The translations under genes were made by a program, and so were the position numbers. DNA of 64,000 bases, taken from NCBI GenBank assembly GCA_902768665.1, contig CACXMA010000015.1, forward strand, positions 24,437-88,436. Direction: 5' to 3'. How positions within the stretch are numbered: position 1 is the first letter of the stretch; the number at the start of each line of letters is the position of its first letter. Source of the DNA: an uncultured Bacteroidia bacterium. GTDB lineage: Bacteria > Bacteroidota > Bacteroidia > Bacteroidales > UBA932. Under the pieces are notes generated by a model. The model saw only the letters and a list, made by a program, of their open reading frames with translations, searched no databases and was not told the origin of the DNA. Below, one piece after another: positions 54,671 to 63,406 of this stretch.

Positions 54671-55963
54671 ATGAACTATGTAACCGCTGACGAAGCCGTC
54701 CGTCTCGTCCGCAGCGGCGATACCGTCTGCTGCCAGGGCGGCGCCTCCGTGCCGGTGCTTCTGCAGGAAGCGCTGGCCCGCCGTCACGAAGAGCTCCGGA
54801 ACGTGACCATCACCTCCGGTTTCAACGTCCACAAGGATCCCGCCCCCTTCTGCAAACCCGAGTACAAGGACTCCTTCCTGGTGAATTCCATCTTCATCAG
54901 CGCCGACCAGCGGGCCCATGTCGCCGCCGGCTACGGAAGCATGACGCCGGCCTTCCTCGGCGAGGTGCCGGCCCTGTTCCGCAGCGGGGAGTTCCCCGTG
55001 GATGTCGCCTTCATCACCTGCTCCATGCCGGACGAGAACGGCTACTGCAGCTTCGGCATCTCCGCCGACATCGCCGTTTCCGCGGCGGAAGTGGCCCGCG
55101 TGGTCATCGCCGAGGTGAGTCCGAACATCCCCTTCCTCTACGGCGGCTGCCTCATCCATGAGAGCAAGATCACGGCGGCGGTCCGCTGCGACGTCGCCCC
55201 CTTCGCCATGACCTTCGGGGAACCGACGCCCGTCGAGGCGGCGATCGGCGCCAACGTAGCATCGAAGATTCCGGACGGCGCCTGCCTCCAGATTGGCGTC
55301 GGAGGCATCCCCAATGCCGTTTTGAACGGCATCAAGCACCACCGCCACCTGGGGCTTCACACCGAGGCCATGACCGACGGCGTGATCCGCCTGATGAAGG
55401 AGGGCGTCATCGACAATTCGCTCAAGAAGGTGCATCCGGGCGTGAGCATCGCCGCCCTCGCCATCGGCTCGAAGGAGATGTACCAGTATATCGACCACAA
55501 CCGCTCGATGGAGTTCTACGACGTCGCCTACACGAACGACCCGTTCATTATCGCCCAGAATCCCCGCGCCTGCGCGATCAATTCCGCGATTGAGGTCGAC
55601 CTGACCGGGCAGATCTGCGCCGACTCGATCGGTGACACGATTTTCTCCAGCGTCGGCGGACAGCACGACTTCATGTACGGCTGCTCCCTCGCCGAGGGCG
55701 GCAGGACCTTCATCGCCCTGCCTTCCCGCACGGCCAAGGGACGCGCCAAGATCGTCGCGCACCTCGCCCCGGGCGCCGGTGTCGTGACAACCCGCTTCCA
55801 GACGCAGTATGTCGCAACGGAATACGGCATCGTCTACCTCCGCGGCAAGAGCCTCGCCGAAAGGGCCAAACTCCTCATCTCCATCGCCCACCCCGACGAC
55901 CGGGAGGCGTTAGAGAAAGCCGCCTGCGAGCGCTTCGGCTACAGTTTCCTTCGCCTGAAATAA
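54671..55963 (+). CDS. Acetyl-CoA hydrolase/transferase family CoA transferase
   Basis: 430 residues of the Cat1/AbfT type (class I CoA transferase). GLHTEAMTDG (228-237) is the region that carries the catalytic glutamate in this family, here Glu232. CLQIGVGGIPNAVL and the C-terminal TEYGIVYLRGKSLAERA are also typical. In the operon it could move CoA from arylacetyl-CoA to acetate, releasing aryl acetate and keeping the thioester as acetyl-CoA. Butyryl- or 4-hydroxybutyryl-CoA are alternative substrates. The gene ends just before a strong terminator. Confidence 0.87.
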   Translation: MNYVTADEAVRLVRSGDTVCCQGGASVPVLLQEALARRHEELRNVTITSGFNVHKDPAPFCKPEYKDSFLVNSIFISADQRAHVAAGYGSMTPAFLGEVPALFRSGEFPVDVAFITCSMPDENGYCSFGISADIAVSAAEVARVVIAEVSPNIPFLYGGCLIHESKITAAVRCDVAPFAMTFGEPTPVEAAIGANVASKIPDGACLQIGVGGIPNAVLNGIKHHRHLGLHTEAMTDGVIRLMKEGVIDNSLKKVHPGVSIAALAIGSKEMYQYIDHNRSMEFYDVAYTNDPFIIAQNPRACAINSAIEVDLTGQICADSIGDTIFSSVGGQHDFMYGCSLAEGGRTFIALPSRTAKGRAKIVAHLAPGAGVVTTRFQTQYVATEYGIVYLRGKSLAERAKLLISIAHPDDREALEKAACERFGYSFLRLK

Positions 55964-55965
55964 TC

Positions 55966-55998
55966 GAAAAAGCCAGCGAGGTTTTCGCTGGCTTTTTC
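55966..55998 (+). terminator. Rho-independent terminator of the ior operon
   Basis: AGCCAGCGA and TCGCTGGCT form a strong stem flanked by A and T runs, 2 bases after the CoA transferase stop codon. It is symmetrical and may also stop minus-strand transcription from the tRNA gene. Confidence 0.92.
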
Positions 55999-55999
55999 G

Positions 56000-56071
56000 T
56001 ACCCCCGCTCGGAATCGAACCGGGACCGTCAGAACCGGAATCTGAAATTCTATCCTTTAAACTACAGGGGC
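56000..56071 (-). tRNA. tRNA-Arg (anticodon CCG)
   Basis: On the minus strand GCCCCTG and CGGGGGT pair as acceptor stem. The anticodon stem TCAGA/TCTGA encloses the loop TTCCGGT, giving anticodon CCG, which reads CGG. The T-loop is TTCGATT, and its stem CCCGG/CCGAG has one C-A mismatch. The D-loop contains GG. CCA is not encoded. It is transcribed toward the ior operon. Confidence 0.9.
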
Positions 56072-56128
56072 AGTTCGGGACTACAAAGATACAAATTTTT
56101 CACAAGATAGCGCAGGCTGAATTAAAAA

Positions 56129-56159
56129 TTGTTATTTCCATGGGAATTCACTAAATTTG
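56129..56159 (+). promoter_or_regulatory. Promoter of fabD
   Basis: TTG (56129-56131) and TAAATTTG (56152-56159) are 20 bases apart, about 28 bases before the fabD ATG. Confidence 0.65.
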
Positions 56160-56187
56160 TACGTTTTTAGAAGACTGTTTTTAAGAA

Positions 56188-57075
56188 ATGAAAAAAGCAT
56201 ACGTTTTCCCTGGTCAGGGCTCGCAGTTCCCGGGCATGGCCAAGAAGATTTACGAAACGGACCCACGGGCGAAGGAGCTCCTGGACCGCGCCAATGAAAT
56301 TTTGGGATTCCCCATCACCGATATCATGTTCGAAGGCACCGCCGAAGACCTCAAGGCCACGAAAGTGACCCAGCCGGCCGTGTTCCTCCACAGCGTCGTG
56401 CTCGCCAAGTGCCTCGAGGGCTTCGCCCCCGACATGGTCGCGGGCCACTCCCTCGGCGAATTCAGCGCCCTGGCCGCCGCCGGCGCGATGGAGTTCGAGG
56501 ACGCCCTCAGGCTCGTCTCCGTGCGTGCACAGGCGATGCAGAAATGCTGCGAGAGCGTTCCCGGCACGATGGCCGCCATCATCGGCCTGCCGACGGAAAC
56601 CGTCGAGCAGCTCTGCGGCGAGTGCACCAGCGGCACCGTCATCCCCGCGAACTACAACAGCGAGGGACAGATCGTGATCTCCGGTGAGAAGGCCGCCGTC
56701 GAGGAGGCCTGCGAGAAGATGAAGGCCGCGGGTGCCAAGCGCGCCCTTCCGCTGCCGGTCAGCGGCGCCTTCCACTCCCCGCTCATGGAACCGGCCCGCG
56801 TCGAGCTCGCCGCCGCCATCGAGGCGACCCCGTTCAAGACCCCGGTCTGCCCGGTCTACCAGAACGTGACCGCCCGCCCGACGACCGACCCGGCCGAGAT
56901 CAAGGCCAACCTCCTCAAGCAGCTCACCTCCCCCGTCCGCTGGACGCAGACCGTGCTGAACATGATCCATGACGGCGCCGGCTATTTCATGGAGATCGGC
57001 CCCGGCAACGTCCTGCAGGGCCTTGTCCGCCGCACCGGCGGAGCCGAGCTCACCATCGAAGGATTATCCGAATAA
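56188..57075 (+). CDS. fabD: Malonyl-CoA:ACP transacylase
   Basis: 295 residues with the oxyanion-hole motif VFPGQGSQFPGM (6-17), the nucleophile Ser88 in GHSLGEFSAL and the catalytic His in GAFHSPLME. It loads malonyl groups onto acyl carrier protein, supplying the FabH/FabF condensing enzymes encoded 28 kb away. It lies 26 bases before the pyruvate oxidoreductase gene on the same strand, so the step before (acetyl-CoA supply) and malonyl transfer could be co-expressed. Confidence 0.95.
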   Translation: MKKAYVFPGQGSQFPGMAKKIYETDPRAKELLDRANEILGFPITDIMFEGTAEDLKATKVTQPAVFLHSVVLAKCLEGFAPDMVAGHSLGEFSALAAAGAMEFEDALRLVSVRAQAMQKCCESVPGTMAAIIGLPTETVEQLCGECTSGTVIPANYNSEGQIVISGEKAAVEEACEKMKAAGAKRALPLPVSGAFHSPLMEPARVELAAAIEATPFKTPVCPVYQNVTARPTTDPAEIKANLLKQLTSPVRWTQTVLNMIHDGAGYFMEIGPGNVLQGLVRRTGGAELTIEGLSE

Positions 57076-57101
57076 CACAACATAACATTAAACCGAACCT
57101 T

Positions 57102-60100
57102 ATGGCTAAAGAGAAAAAATTCATCACTTGTGATGGCAACTACGCGGCCTCGAACATCGCGTACCTGTTCAGTGAGCATGCTGCCATTTACCCGATTACG
57201 CCTTCTTCCACGATGGCGGAGAACATCGACGAATGGGCAGCCCACGGCAAGAAGAACCTTTGGGGCGAGACCGTCAAGGTGACCGAAATGCAGAGCGAAG
57301 CCGGTGCCGCCGGCGCCGTCCACGGTTCCCTGCAGGCCGGTGCCTTGACCAGCACCTTCACCGCATCCCAGGGTCTCCTCCTGATGATCCCGAACATGTA
57401 CAAGATCGCCGGCGAAATGCTCCCGACCGTGTTCCACGTCTCCGCCCGCGCCCTCGCATCCCACGCCCTCTCCATCTTCGGCGACCACCAGGATGTGATG
57501 GCCTGCCGACAAACCGGCTTTGCGATGCTCGCCGCCGGCTCCGTCCAGGAAGCGCAGGATATGGCTGCCGTCGCACACCTTTCCGCCATCAAGTCCTCGA
57601 TCCCGTTCATCCACTTCTTCGACGGCTTCCGCACCTCCCACGAGATCCAGAAGATCGAAGCCCTCGACGAGGATGACCTCCGCAGCATGGTGTCCGAGAA
57701 GGCCCTCGCGAATTTCCGCGCCCGCGCCCTCAACCCGGATGCTCCCGTGACCCGCGGCACAGCCCAGAACGGCGACGTCTACTTCCAGGCCGTCGAGACC
57801 CGCAACCGGGCCTACGACGCCGTCCCGGACATCGTCGCCCGCTATATGGGTGAGATCGCCGAGGTCAGCGGCCGCAGCTACCGCCCGTTCGAGTACTACG
57901 GCGACCCGAAGGCCGAGAACATCATCGTCGCCATGGGTTCGGTCACCGAGACCATCAAGGAGACCATCGACCACATGGAGAAGGAAGGCAAGAAGGTTGG
58001 TCTCATCACCGTCCACCTCTACCGTCCGTTCGCCGAGAAGTACTTCTTCGGCGTCCTCCCGAAGAGCGTCAAGCGCATCGCCGTCCTCGACCGCACGAAA
58101 GAGCCCGGCGCCCTCGGCGAGCCGCTCTATCTCGATGTGAAGACCGCCCTGCAGGGCCGCGGCGACAACATCCTCGTCGTCGGTGGCCGCTACGGTCTCT
58201 CCTCCAAGGACACCACCCCCGCCCAGATCGTCGCCGTCTATGACAACCTCGCCCTCCGCGAGCCGAAGAACGGCTTCACGATCGGCATCGTCGACGACGT
58301 GACCTTCCGCAGCCTCCCGCAGAAGGAAGAGTTCTCCATCGTCAAGCCCGGCACGACCGAGTGCAAGTTCTACGGTCTCGGTTCTGACGGTACCGTCGGC
58401 GCCAACAAGAACACCATCAAGATCATCGGTTCCCACACGCCGAAATACTGCCAGGCCTACTTCGACTACGACTCCAAGAAGTCCGGCGGCTACACCTGCT
58501 CGCACCTCCGCTTCGGCGACGCGCCGATCAAGGCCCCGTACCTGGTGAACACCCCCGACTTCGTCGCCTGCCACGTTCCTTCCTACCTGAAGAAATATGA
58601 CGTGCTCAAGGGCATCAAGCAGGGCGGCACCCTCCTCCTCAACTCCCTCTGGGACGAGGAGCAGACCAAGGCCAACATCCCCGACCACGTCAAGGCCGTC
58701 ATCGCAAAGAAAAACATCAAGGTCTACATCATCAACGCGACCAAGATCGCTGCCGAAATCGGTCTCGGCGGCCGCACGAACACGATTCTCCAGAGCGCCT
58801 TCTTCAAGATCACCGGCATCATCCCTTACGAGGACGCCGTCAAGTACATGAAGGACGCCATCGTCAAGTCCTACGGCAAGAAGGGCGAGAACGTCGTCAA
58901 CATGAACTACGCCGCCGTCGACCGTGGCGGTGAGTACACCGAAATCACCGTCCCCGCCGAGTGGGCCGACATCACCGCCAAGTTCGAGAACCCGAACAAG
59001 GACCGTCTCGCCCCGAAGTTCGTCAAGGACATCGCCGACGTGGTCAACGCCCAGGCCGGTGACACGCTGCCCGTGAGCGCCTTCATGGAATACGCCGACG
59101 GCACCATGCCCGCCGGCACCGCCGCCTACGAGAAGCGCGGCATCGCCGTCACCGTTCCCGAGTGGGACGCCGAGAAGTGTATCCAGTGCAACAGCTGCGC
59201 CTTCGTCTGCCCGCACGCCGCCATCCGTCCGTTCCTGATGACCGCCGAGGAAGCCGCCGGTGCTCCCGCCGGTGTCAAATACGCAGACGGCCGCGCCAAC
59301 CTCAAGGACTACAAGTACGCCCTCGCCATCTCCGTGGACGACTGCACGGGCTGCGGCAACTGCGTCGACGTCTGCCTCGCCAAGGACAAGGCCCTCACGA
59401 TGGTCCCGTACATCGAGCACCAGGACGAGCAGGCCAATTTCGACTGGCTCCACAAGAAGATCGGCTACCGCGAGTTCGTCGACAAGAAGGCCAACATGAA
59501 GAACTCCCAATTCGCCCAGCCGCTCTTCGAGTTCTCCGGTGCCTGCGCCGGCTGCGGTGAGACCCCGAACATCAAGACCATCACCCAGCTCTTCGGCGAC
59601 CACATGATGATCGCCAACGCGACGGGTTGCTCCTCCATCTACGGCGCCTCCTTCCCGGCCAGCCCGTACTGCACCAATGTCCAGGGCCACGGTCCCGCAT
59701 GGGCCAACTCCCTGTTCGAGGACTTCTGCGAGTTCGGTCTCGGTATGAAGCTCGGTTCCGACCGCGCCCGTGAGACCGTCCAGCGCCTGATGCTCCAGGG
59801 CCTCGAGTGCTCCTGCTGCACCGACGAGATGAAGGCCCTCTTCACCAAGTGGCTCGAGAACAAGAACGACGCCGCCATCACCCGCGAAGTCGCCGACAAG
59901 CTCGTCCCGCTCATGGAGAAATGTGGCTGCGACACCTGCAAGGCCCTCCTCGAGTACAAGCACTTCATCCCGTCCCGCAGCCAGTGGATCTTCGGTGGTG
60001 ACGGTGCGTCCTACGATATCGGTTACGGCGGTCTCGACCATGTCCTCGCCAGCGGTGAGAACGTGAACGTCCTCGTCCTCGATACCGAGGTCTACTCCAA

Positions 60101-60617
60101 CACCGGCGGCCAAAGCTCCAAGGCTACCCCTGTGGGCGCCATCGCCAAGTTCGCCGCTTCCGGCAAGAAGATCCGCAAGAAAGACCTCGGCATGATGGCC
60201 ATCAGCTACGGCTATGTCTATGTCGCACAGGTCGCGATGGGTGCTTCCCCGGTCCAGTATTTCAACGCCATCAAGGAAGCCGAGGCCTACGACGGCCCGT
60301 CCCTGATCATCGCCTACTCCCCGTGTATCAACCACGGTCTGAAGGCCGGCATGGGTCTGAGCCAGAAGGAAGAGAAGCTCGCCGTCGACTGCGGCTACTG
60401 GCACCTCTACCGCTACAACCCGGCTCTCGAAGGCACGGACAAGAACCCGTTCACCAGGGCGAGGTCCGCTTCGCGTCCCTCTACAAGATGTTCCCGGAGA
60501 GCGCCAACGAACTCCTCCAGAAGACCGAGGAGTTCGCCAAGATCCGCCTCGAGACCTACAAACGCCTCGCCGGCAAATAGTGTCCGGCGACACAAAAAAA
60601 GCCTGCACGTTTCGTGA
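57102..60617 (+). CDS. nifJ: Pyruvate:ferredoxin (flavodoxin) oxidoreductase, frameshifted near the C-terminus
   Basis: 1171 residues as read. It carries the full single-chain pattern: an N-terminal TPP/pyruvate part (YPITPSSTMAE), two [4Fe-4S] motifs (CIQCNSCAFVCPH and CTGCGNCVDVCLA), CAGCGETP and the TPP motif GGDGASYDIGYGGLDH. It splits pyruvate to acetyl-CoA, CO2 and reduced ferredoxin. After KNPF (about 60452) the frame is lost and an arginine- and serine-rich tail runs to 60617. The family-like end GEVRFASLYKMF...YKRLAGK continues in another frame to the stop at 60578-60580, and roughly 15-20 residues between the two are missing. Confidence 0.88.
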   Translation: MAKEKKFITCDGNYAASNIAYLFSEHAAIYPITPSSTMAENIDEWAAHGKKNLWGETVKVTEMQSEAGAAGAVHGSLQAGALTSTFTASQGLLLMIPNMYKIAGEMLPTVFHVSARALASHALSIFGDHQDVMACRQTGFAMLAAGSVQEAQDMAAVAHLSAIKSSIPFIHFFDGFRTSHEIQKIEALDEDDLRSMVSEKALANFRARALNPDAPVTRGTAQNGDVYFQAVETRNRAYDAVPDIVARYMGEIAEVSGRSYRPFEYYGDPKAENIIVAMGSVTETIKETIDHMEKEGKKVGLITVHLYRPFAEKYFFGVLPKSVKRIAVLDRTKEPGALGEPLYLDVKTALQGRGDNILVVGGRYGLSSKDTTPAQIVAVYDNLALREPKNGFTIGIVDDVTFRSLPQKEEFSIVKPGTTECKFYGLGSDGTVGANKNTIKIIGSHTPKYCQAYFDYDSKKSGGYTCSHLRFGDAPIKAPYLVNTPDFVACHVPSYLKKYDVLKGIKQGGTLLLNSLWDEEQTKANIPDHVKAVIAKKNIKVYIINATKIAAEIGLGGRTNTILQSAFFKITGIIPYEDAVKYMKDAIVKSYGKKGENVVNMNYAAVDRGGEYTEITVPAEWADITAKFENPNKDRLAPKFVKDIADVVNAQAGDTLPVSAFMEYADGTMPAGTAAYEKRGIAVTVPEWDAEKCIQCNSCAFVCPHAAIRPFLMTAEEAAGAPAGVKYADGRANLKDYKYALAISVDDCTGCGNCVDVCLAKDKALTMVPYIEHQDEQANFDWLHKKIGYREFVDKKANMKNSQFAQPLFEFSGACAGCGETPNIKTITQLFGDHMMIANATGCSSIYGASFPASPYCTNVQGHGPAWANSLFEDFCEFGLGMKLGSDRARETVQRLMLQGLECSCCTDEMKALFTKWLENKNDAAITREVADKLVPLMEKCGCDTCKALLEYKHFIPSRSQWIFGGDGASYDIGYGGLDHVLASGENVNVLVLDTEVYSNTGGQSSKATPVGAIAKFAASGKKIRKKDLGMMAISYGYVYVAQVAMGASPVQYFNAIKEAEAYDGPSLIIAYSPCINHGLKAGMGLSQKEEKLAVDCGYWHLYRYNPALEGTDKNPFTRARSASRPSTRCSRRAPTNSSRRPRSSPRSASRPTNASPANSVRRHKKSLHVS

Positions 60618-62363
60618 GGGCACTGAAAAAGGGGTCAGTTTATAAGGCCTCTGAGAGTGGCGTATTCAAGCAACTTCGTGAGAAGTTCGACTTTTCTTCA
60701 GATTTTCGATTCTCATGGGGTTGTTTTGCTAGAAAAAGCGGTTTTTCCCTCTATTTCCCGCTTTTTTCATCCAATATCCGCAATATTCTCACCATATTCG
60801 ATGAGAATAGAGCCACTGCCCCCTGCATCGTATATGCATCAAGGCCGTAACTGATGGCTCTGTCCAGGTGATAGGAGTGTTTCAGCTCTGAGTTTTTCGC
60901 CTCCACGATGTATCGCTCTCGGTATTTCTGCTTGAACTCCTCGGTTTCCTGTTCTTTCCGTTGGCGTATCTGTTCCTGCGTAGGGATTGACACGTAGTAG
61001 ATCTTTCCGGAACGCATTGTCTTAGTCCGCTTGTACCCGCACTTCTCAGCATGGGCACAGACTCTGCATTTAGTCGCAGAGAAAGAGAACGCCATTACCT
61101 CATTTTGATACTTTTTGGCTTCCTCCTTGTAGTTTACGATCTTCTTGGATATTGCCATATGCCCGGCCGGGCAGACCATCATCTCCGCATCTTTATTGTA
61201 GCTGAAGCCATTCCGTGCATAGTTGCCTTCATTTGCGACCAGGGGTTTAAGTTTTGATATCAGGGATACTTTTTCTTTTTCGGCATTCTCCAGATTCTTC
61301 TGACCACAGTACGCTCCGTCGCCTATGACCTCCTCTAGGTCGGGAATGTGGATCTTCGCTTTCCTGATAAGTTCCGGAAGTTCCGGCCCATCACCCTTTT
61401 CACCGGAGGTCATCGTTGCTGCCACGACCAAACGGTCCGGCGTTACAGCCAGATGCCCTTTGTAACCGAAGAACTCCGAGTCTTCCGCTTTGTGCCCTGT
61501 CCTGGCATCCGGATCAACAGACACGGTGTAGTGGTCAGTGATATCCTCCATCATCTCGGACAGCAGGTTCATCTTCTCCGTAACATTGGGAAGCAGCGAT
61601 ACTTTTTGCTCTTTCAGGAACGTAAGCAACTTGGCGATATAGTCCATTTCCTTCTCAAGGTTATCACCCTCATACTTCTCCGGCATATGGTCCTTGAGCG
61701 ACGCGTCCATCTCATAGACGGTCTTCCGCAGTATCTTTGACTGCTTCTGAAGAGCAATTGCCGGCATGGTAGGGTTGGAACGGGACAACGTGTGCGTCGA
61801 GTCCACGATTATCGTCCGGCTAAGTTCAATCCCTTTTTCACGTGCAATCGTTAATGACTTCCCGATGAGCATGTCCAGCAGTTCCACATCCTTCAATCGC
61901 TGGCGGCGGAACTTGCTAAGCGTGCTGGAGTCTATGACATTGTCTTCGGGTGCAAGGCCCAGAAAGAACTTGCAGGCCATGTCGCTCATGCAGCGGTCCA
62001 CAAGGTCAACATCGGACAACCCCAATACACTCTTCAGCATCAGATACTTGAACATACGGACTGGATCCTCTGCCATACGGCCATTGTCCGGGCAGTATTT
62101 GTCTTTCAGTTCGTCGTAAACGAAGGAAAAGTCGGTCAGTTCACTCAGTCGGCGCCATTTGTTGTCTTTCCGGACGACAATATCGTACAAGGAAGAGTAG
62201 TCTGAAAATCGTATTTTACCCTGTATCGGAAGCATATAAACGTCTATTAATCAATATGATAAAGTTACAAAAAATATGTCAGACTACCAAATATATTTGA
62301 TGGTCTGACAAACTTTTTTTCATATGTCCTACATGACGGTCAGAAGGGTTTTTCGGTGCCCTC
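60616..62363 (-). mobile_element. IS1182-family insertion sequence
   Basis: Terminal inverted repeats GAGGGCACTGAAAAA (from 60616) and, at the right end, the inverse of GAGGGCACCGAAAAA (ending 62363) bracket one transposase gene. The length of about 1.75 kb fits the family. No target-site duplication is evident. The left end cuts into what looks like the terminator hairpin of the pyruvate oxidoreductase gene (GCCTGCACG-TTT-CGTG, then the IS). The missing half of the hairpin is not found at the right end. Confidence 0.85.
60751..62235 (-). CDS. IS1182-family transposase
   Basis: 494 residues. The N-terminal DUF772-type domain (KYLMLKSVLGLSDVDLVDRC) precedes a DDE nuclease core: Asp145 (IIVDSTHTL), a later Asp in VIGDGAYCGQKN, and a Glu in VEAKNSELKHSYHLD. 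A cysteine-rich stretch (CRVCAHAEKCGY) is typical. It is full-length and probably functional. The base composition is more AT-rich than the neighbouring chromosomal genes. Confidence 0.93.
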   Translation of the reverse strand: MLPIQGKIRFSDYSSLYDIVVRKDNKWRRLSELTDFSFVYDELKDKYCPDNGRMAEDPVRMFKYLMLKSVLGLSDVDLVDRCMSDMACKFFLGLAPEDNVIDSSTLSKFRRQRLKDVELLDMLIGKSLTIAREKGIELSRTIIVDSTHTLSRSNPTMPAIALQKQSKILRKTVYEMDASLKDHMPEKYEGDNLEKEMDYIAKLLTFLKEQKVSLLPNVTEKMNLLSEMMEDITDHYTVSVDPDARTGHKAEDSEFFGYKGHLAVTPDRLVVAATMTSGEKGDGPELPELIRKAKIHIPDLEEVIGDGAYCGQKNLENAEKEKVSLISKLKPLVANEGNYARNGFSYNKDAEMMVCPAGHMAISKKIVNYKEEAKKYQNEVMAFSFSATKCRVCAHAEKCGYKRTKTMRSGKIYYVSIPTQEQIRQRKEQETEEFKQKYRERYIVEAKNSELKHSYHLDRAISYGLDAYTMQGAVALFSSNMVRILRILDEKSGK

Positions 62364-62579
62364 AAGAATCGCACCCCTACTCGCGTTTTGTACTGAACCC
62401 CGAAAGTTGGACGGGTTTAACTTAAGATTCTGGATGGGGCTCTGCCCCAAACCCCGAGGTATTTAGACCAAAGAATGTGATGTTTTTCTTAAAAGCCCCG
62501 CCCGTAGAGACGGGGCCATTCTTCGGTCGGCGTCCGGACCTCTCCTCGCGCCATTGCAAAGATATGATATTCCTGCTCA

Positions 62580-63380
62580 TTATGCAACATCCTCCATCCG
62601 GGCTCTATATTTTGCCGGGCTTGTCCCAAGTCTGGATTTGATCCTCTCCTCGTTGTAGTACTTTATGTACTCTCGCAGAGCGCTTTTGAACTGCTCTACA
62701 GTATCGAACGAAGAGTAGTCAAACTCTGCCTTCAACTGGCTGAAGAAGCTTTCAGCACAAGCATTGTCAAGGCAGTTTCCTTTCCTGGACATGCTCTGGA
62801 TTATGCCCGCACGGGCTAGTCTTTTCTGATATTTTGCATTCTGATACAGGGACCCTTGGTCAGAGTGGAGTATGACACCCTTGTGATCAGGATATCGTTT
62901 CAGGACACAGTCAACCATATCAAGAACCATGTCCAGATTAGGATGGTCAGATATCGTATAACCCAGGATCTCCCCATTATGCAGCTCGCTGATTGGAGAC
63001 AAGTAGACCTTGCAGCCAAGTAAATGGAACTCGGTTACATCCGTTACCCACTTCTGGTTGAACCCGGTCGTGCCGAAGTCACGCTCCAACACATTTGGAG
63101 CGACTGTCCCAACTTCGCCCTTGTAAGAGTGGAACTTCTTTACCCTAACCAGAGACTTGAGACCCATGTCGTCCATCAACCGCTTGACAGTCTTGTGGTT
63201 GACAATTATTTCATAGTTGTCAAGGAGAGCCTGTGTTATTCTCCGGTAACCGTAACGCCCCTTGTTCTTGTGGTAGATGGAGAATATCTTCCCTTTGACG
63301 CCAGCCCACTTGTCCGGCTTGCGGGATTGGGCGAGATTGTAATAGAAGGTCGATCGAGCCATCTTCATCTGCTTGAGCAT
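62580..63380 (-). CDS. IS3-family transposase OrfB (DDE integrase core)
   Basis: 266 residues from the ATG at 63380. An HTH-like N-terminus and a GRYGYRRIT motif precede the rve core with Asp114 (WVTDVTEF), Asp174 (LHSDQGSLYQ) and Glu210 (NACAESFF), the D-D-35-E signature. The open frame continues upstream to the slippery site in orfA, and the active transposase is normally an OrfAB fusion made by -1 frameshifting. Appears intact. Confidence 0.93.
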   Translation of the reverse strand: MLKQMKMARSTFYYNLAQSRKPDKWAGVKGKIFSIYHKNKGRYGYRRITQALLDNYEIIVNHKTVKRLMDDMGLKSLVRVKKFHSYKGEVGTVAPNVLERDFGTTGFNQKWVTDVTEFHLLGCKVYLSPISELHNGEILGYTISDHPNLDMVLDMVDCVLKRYPDHKGVILHSDQGSLYQNAKYQKRLARAGIIQSMSRKGNCLDNACAESFFSQLKAEFDYSSFDTVEQFKSALREYIKYYNEERIKSRLGTSPAKYRARMEDVA

Positions 63381-63406
63381 AATGTCAAGCGGATAGCCTT
63401 CAAGCC

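Noticed and set aside
56982-60623. 1213-residue open frame antisense to fabD/pyruvate oxidoreductase
   Set aside because: It is a shadow frame caused by GC-rich third positions; its product is a Val/Asp/Gly-rich sequence without family motifs, while the plus strand encodes clear enzymes.
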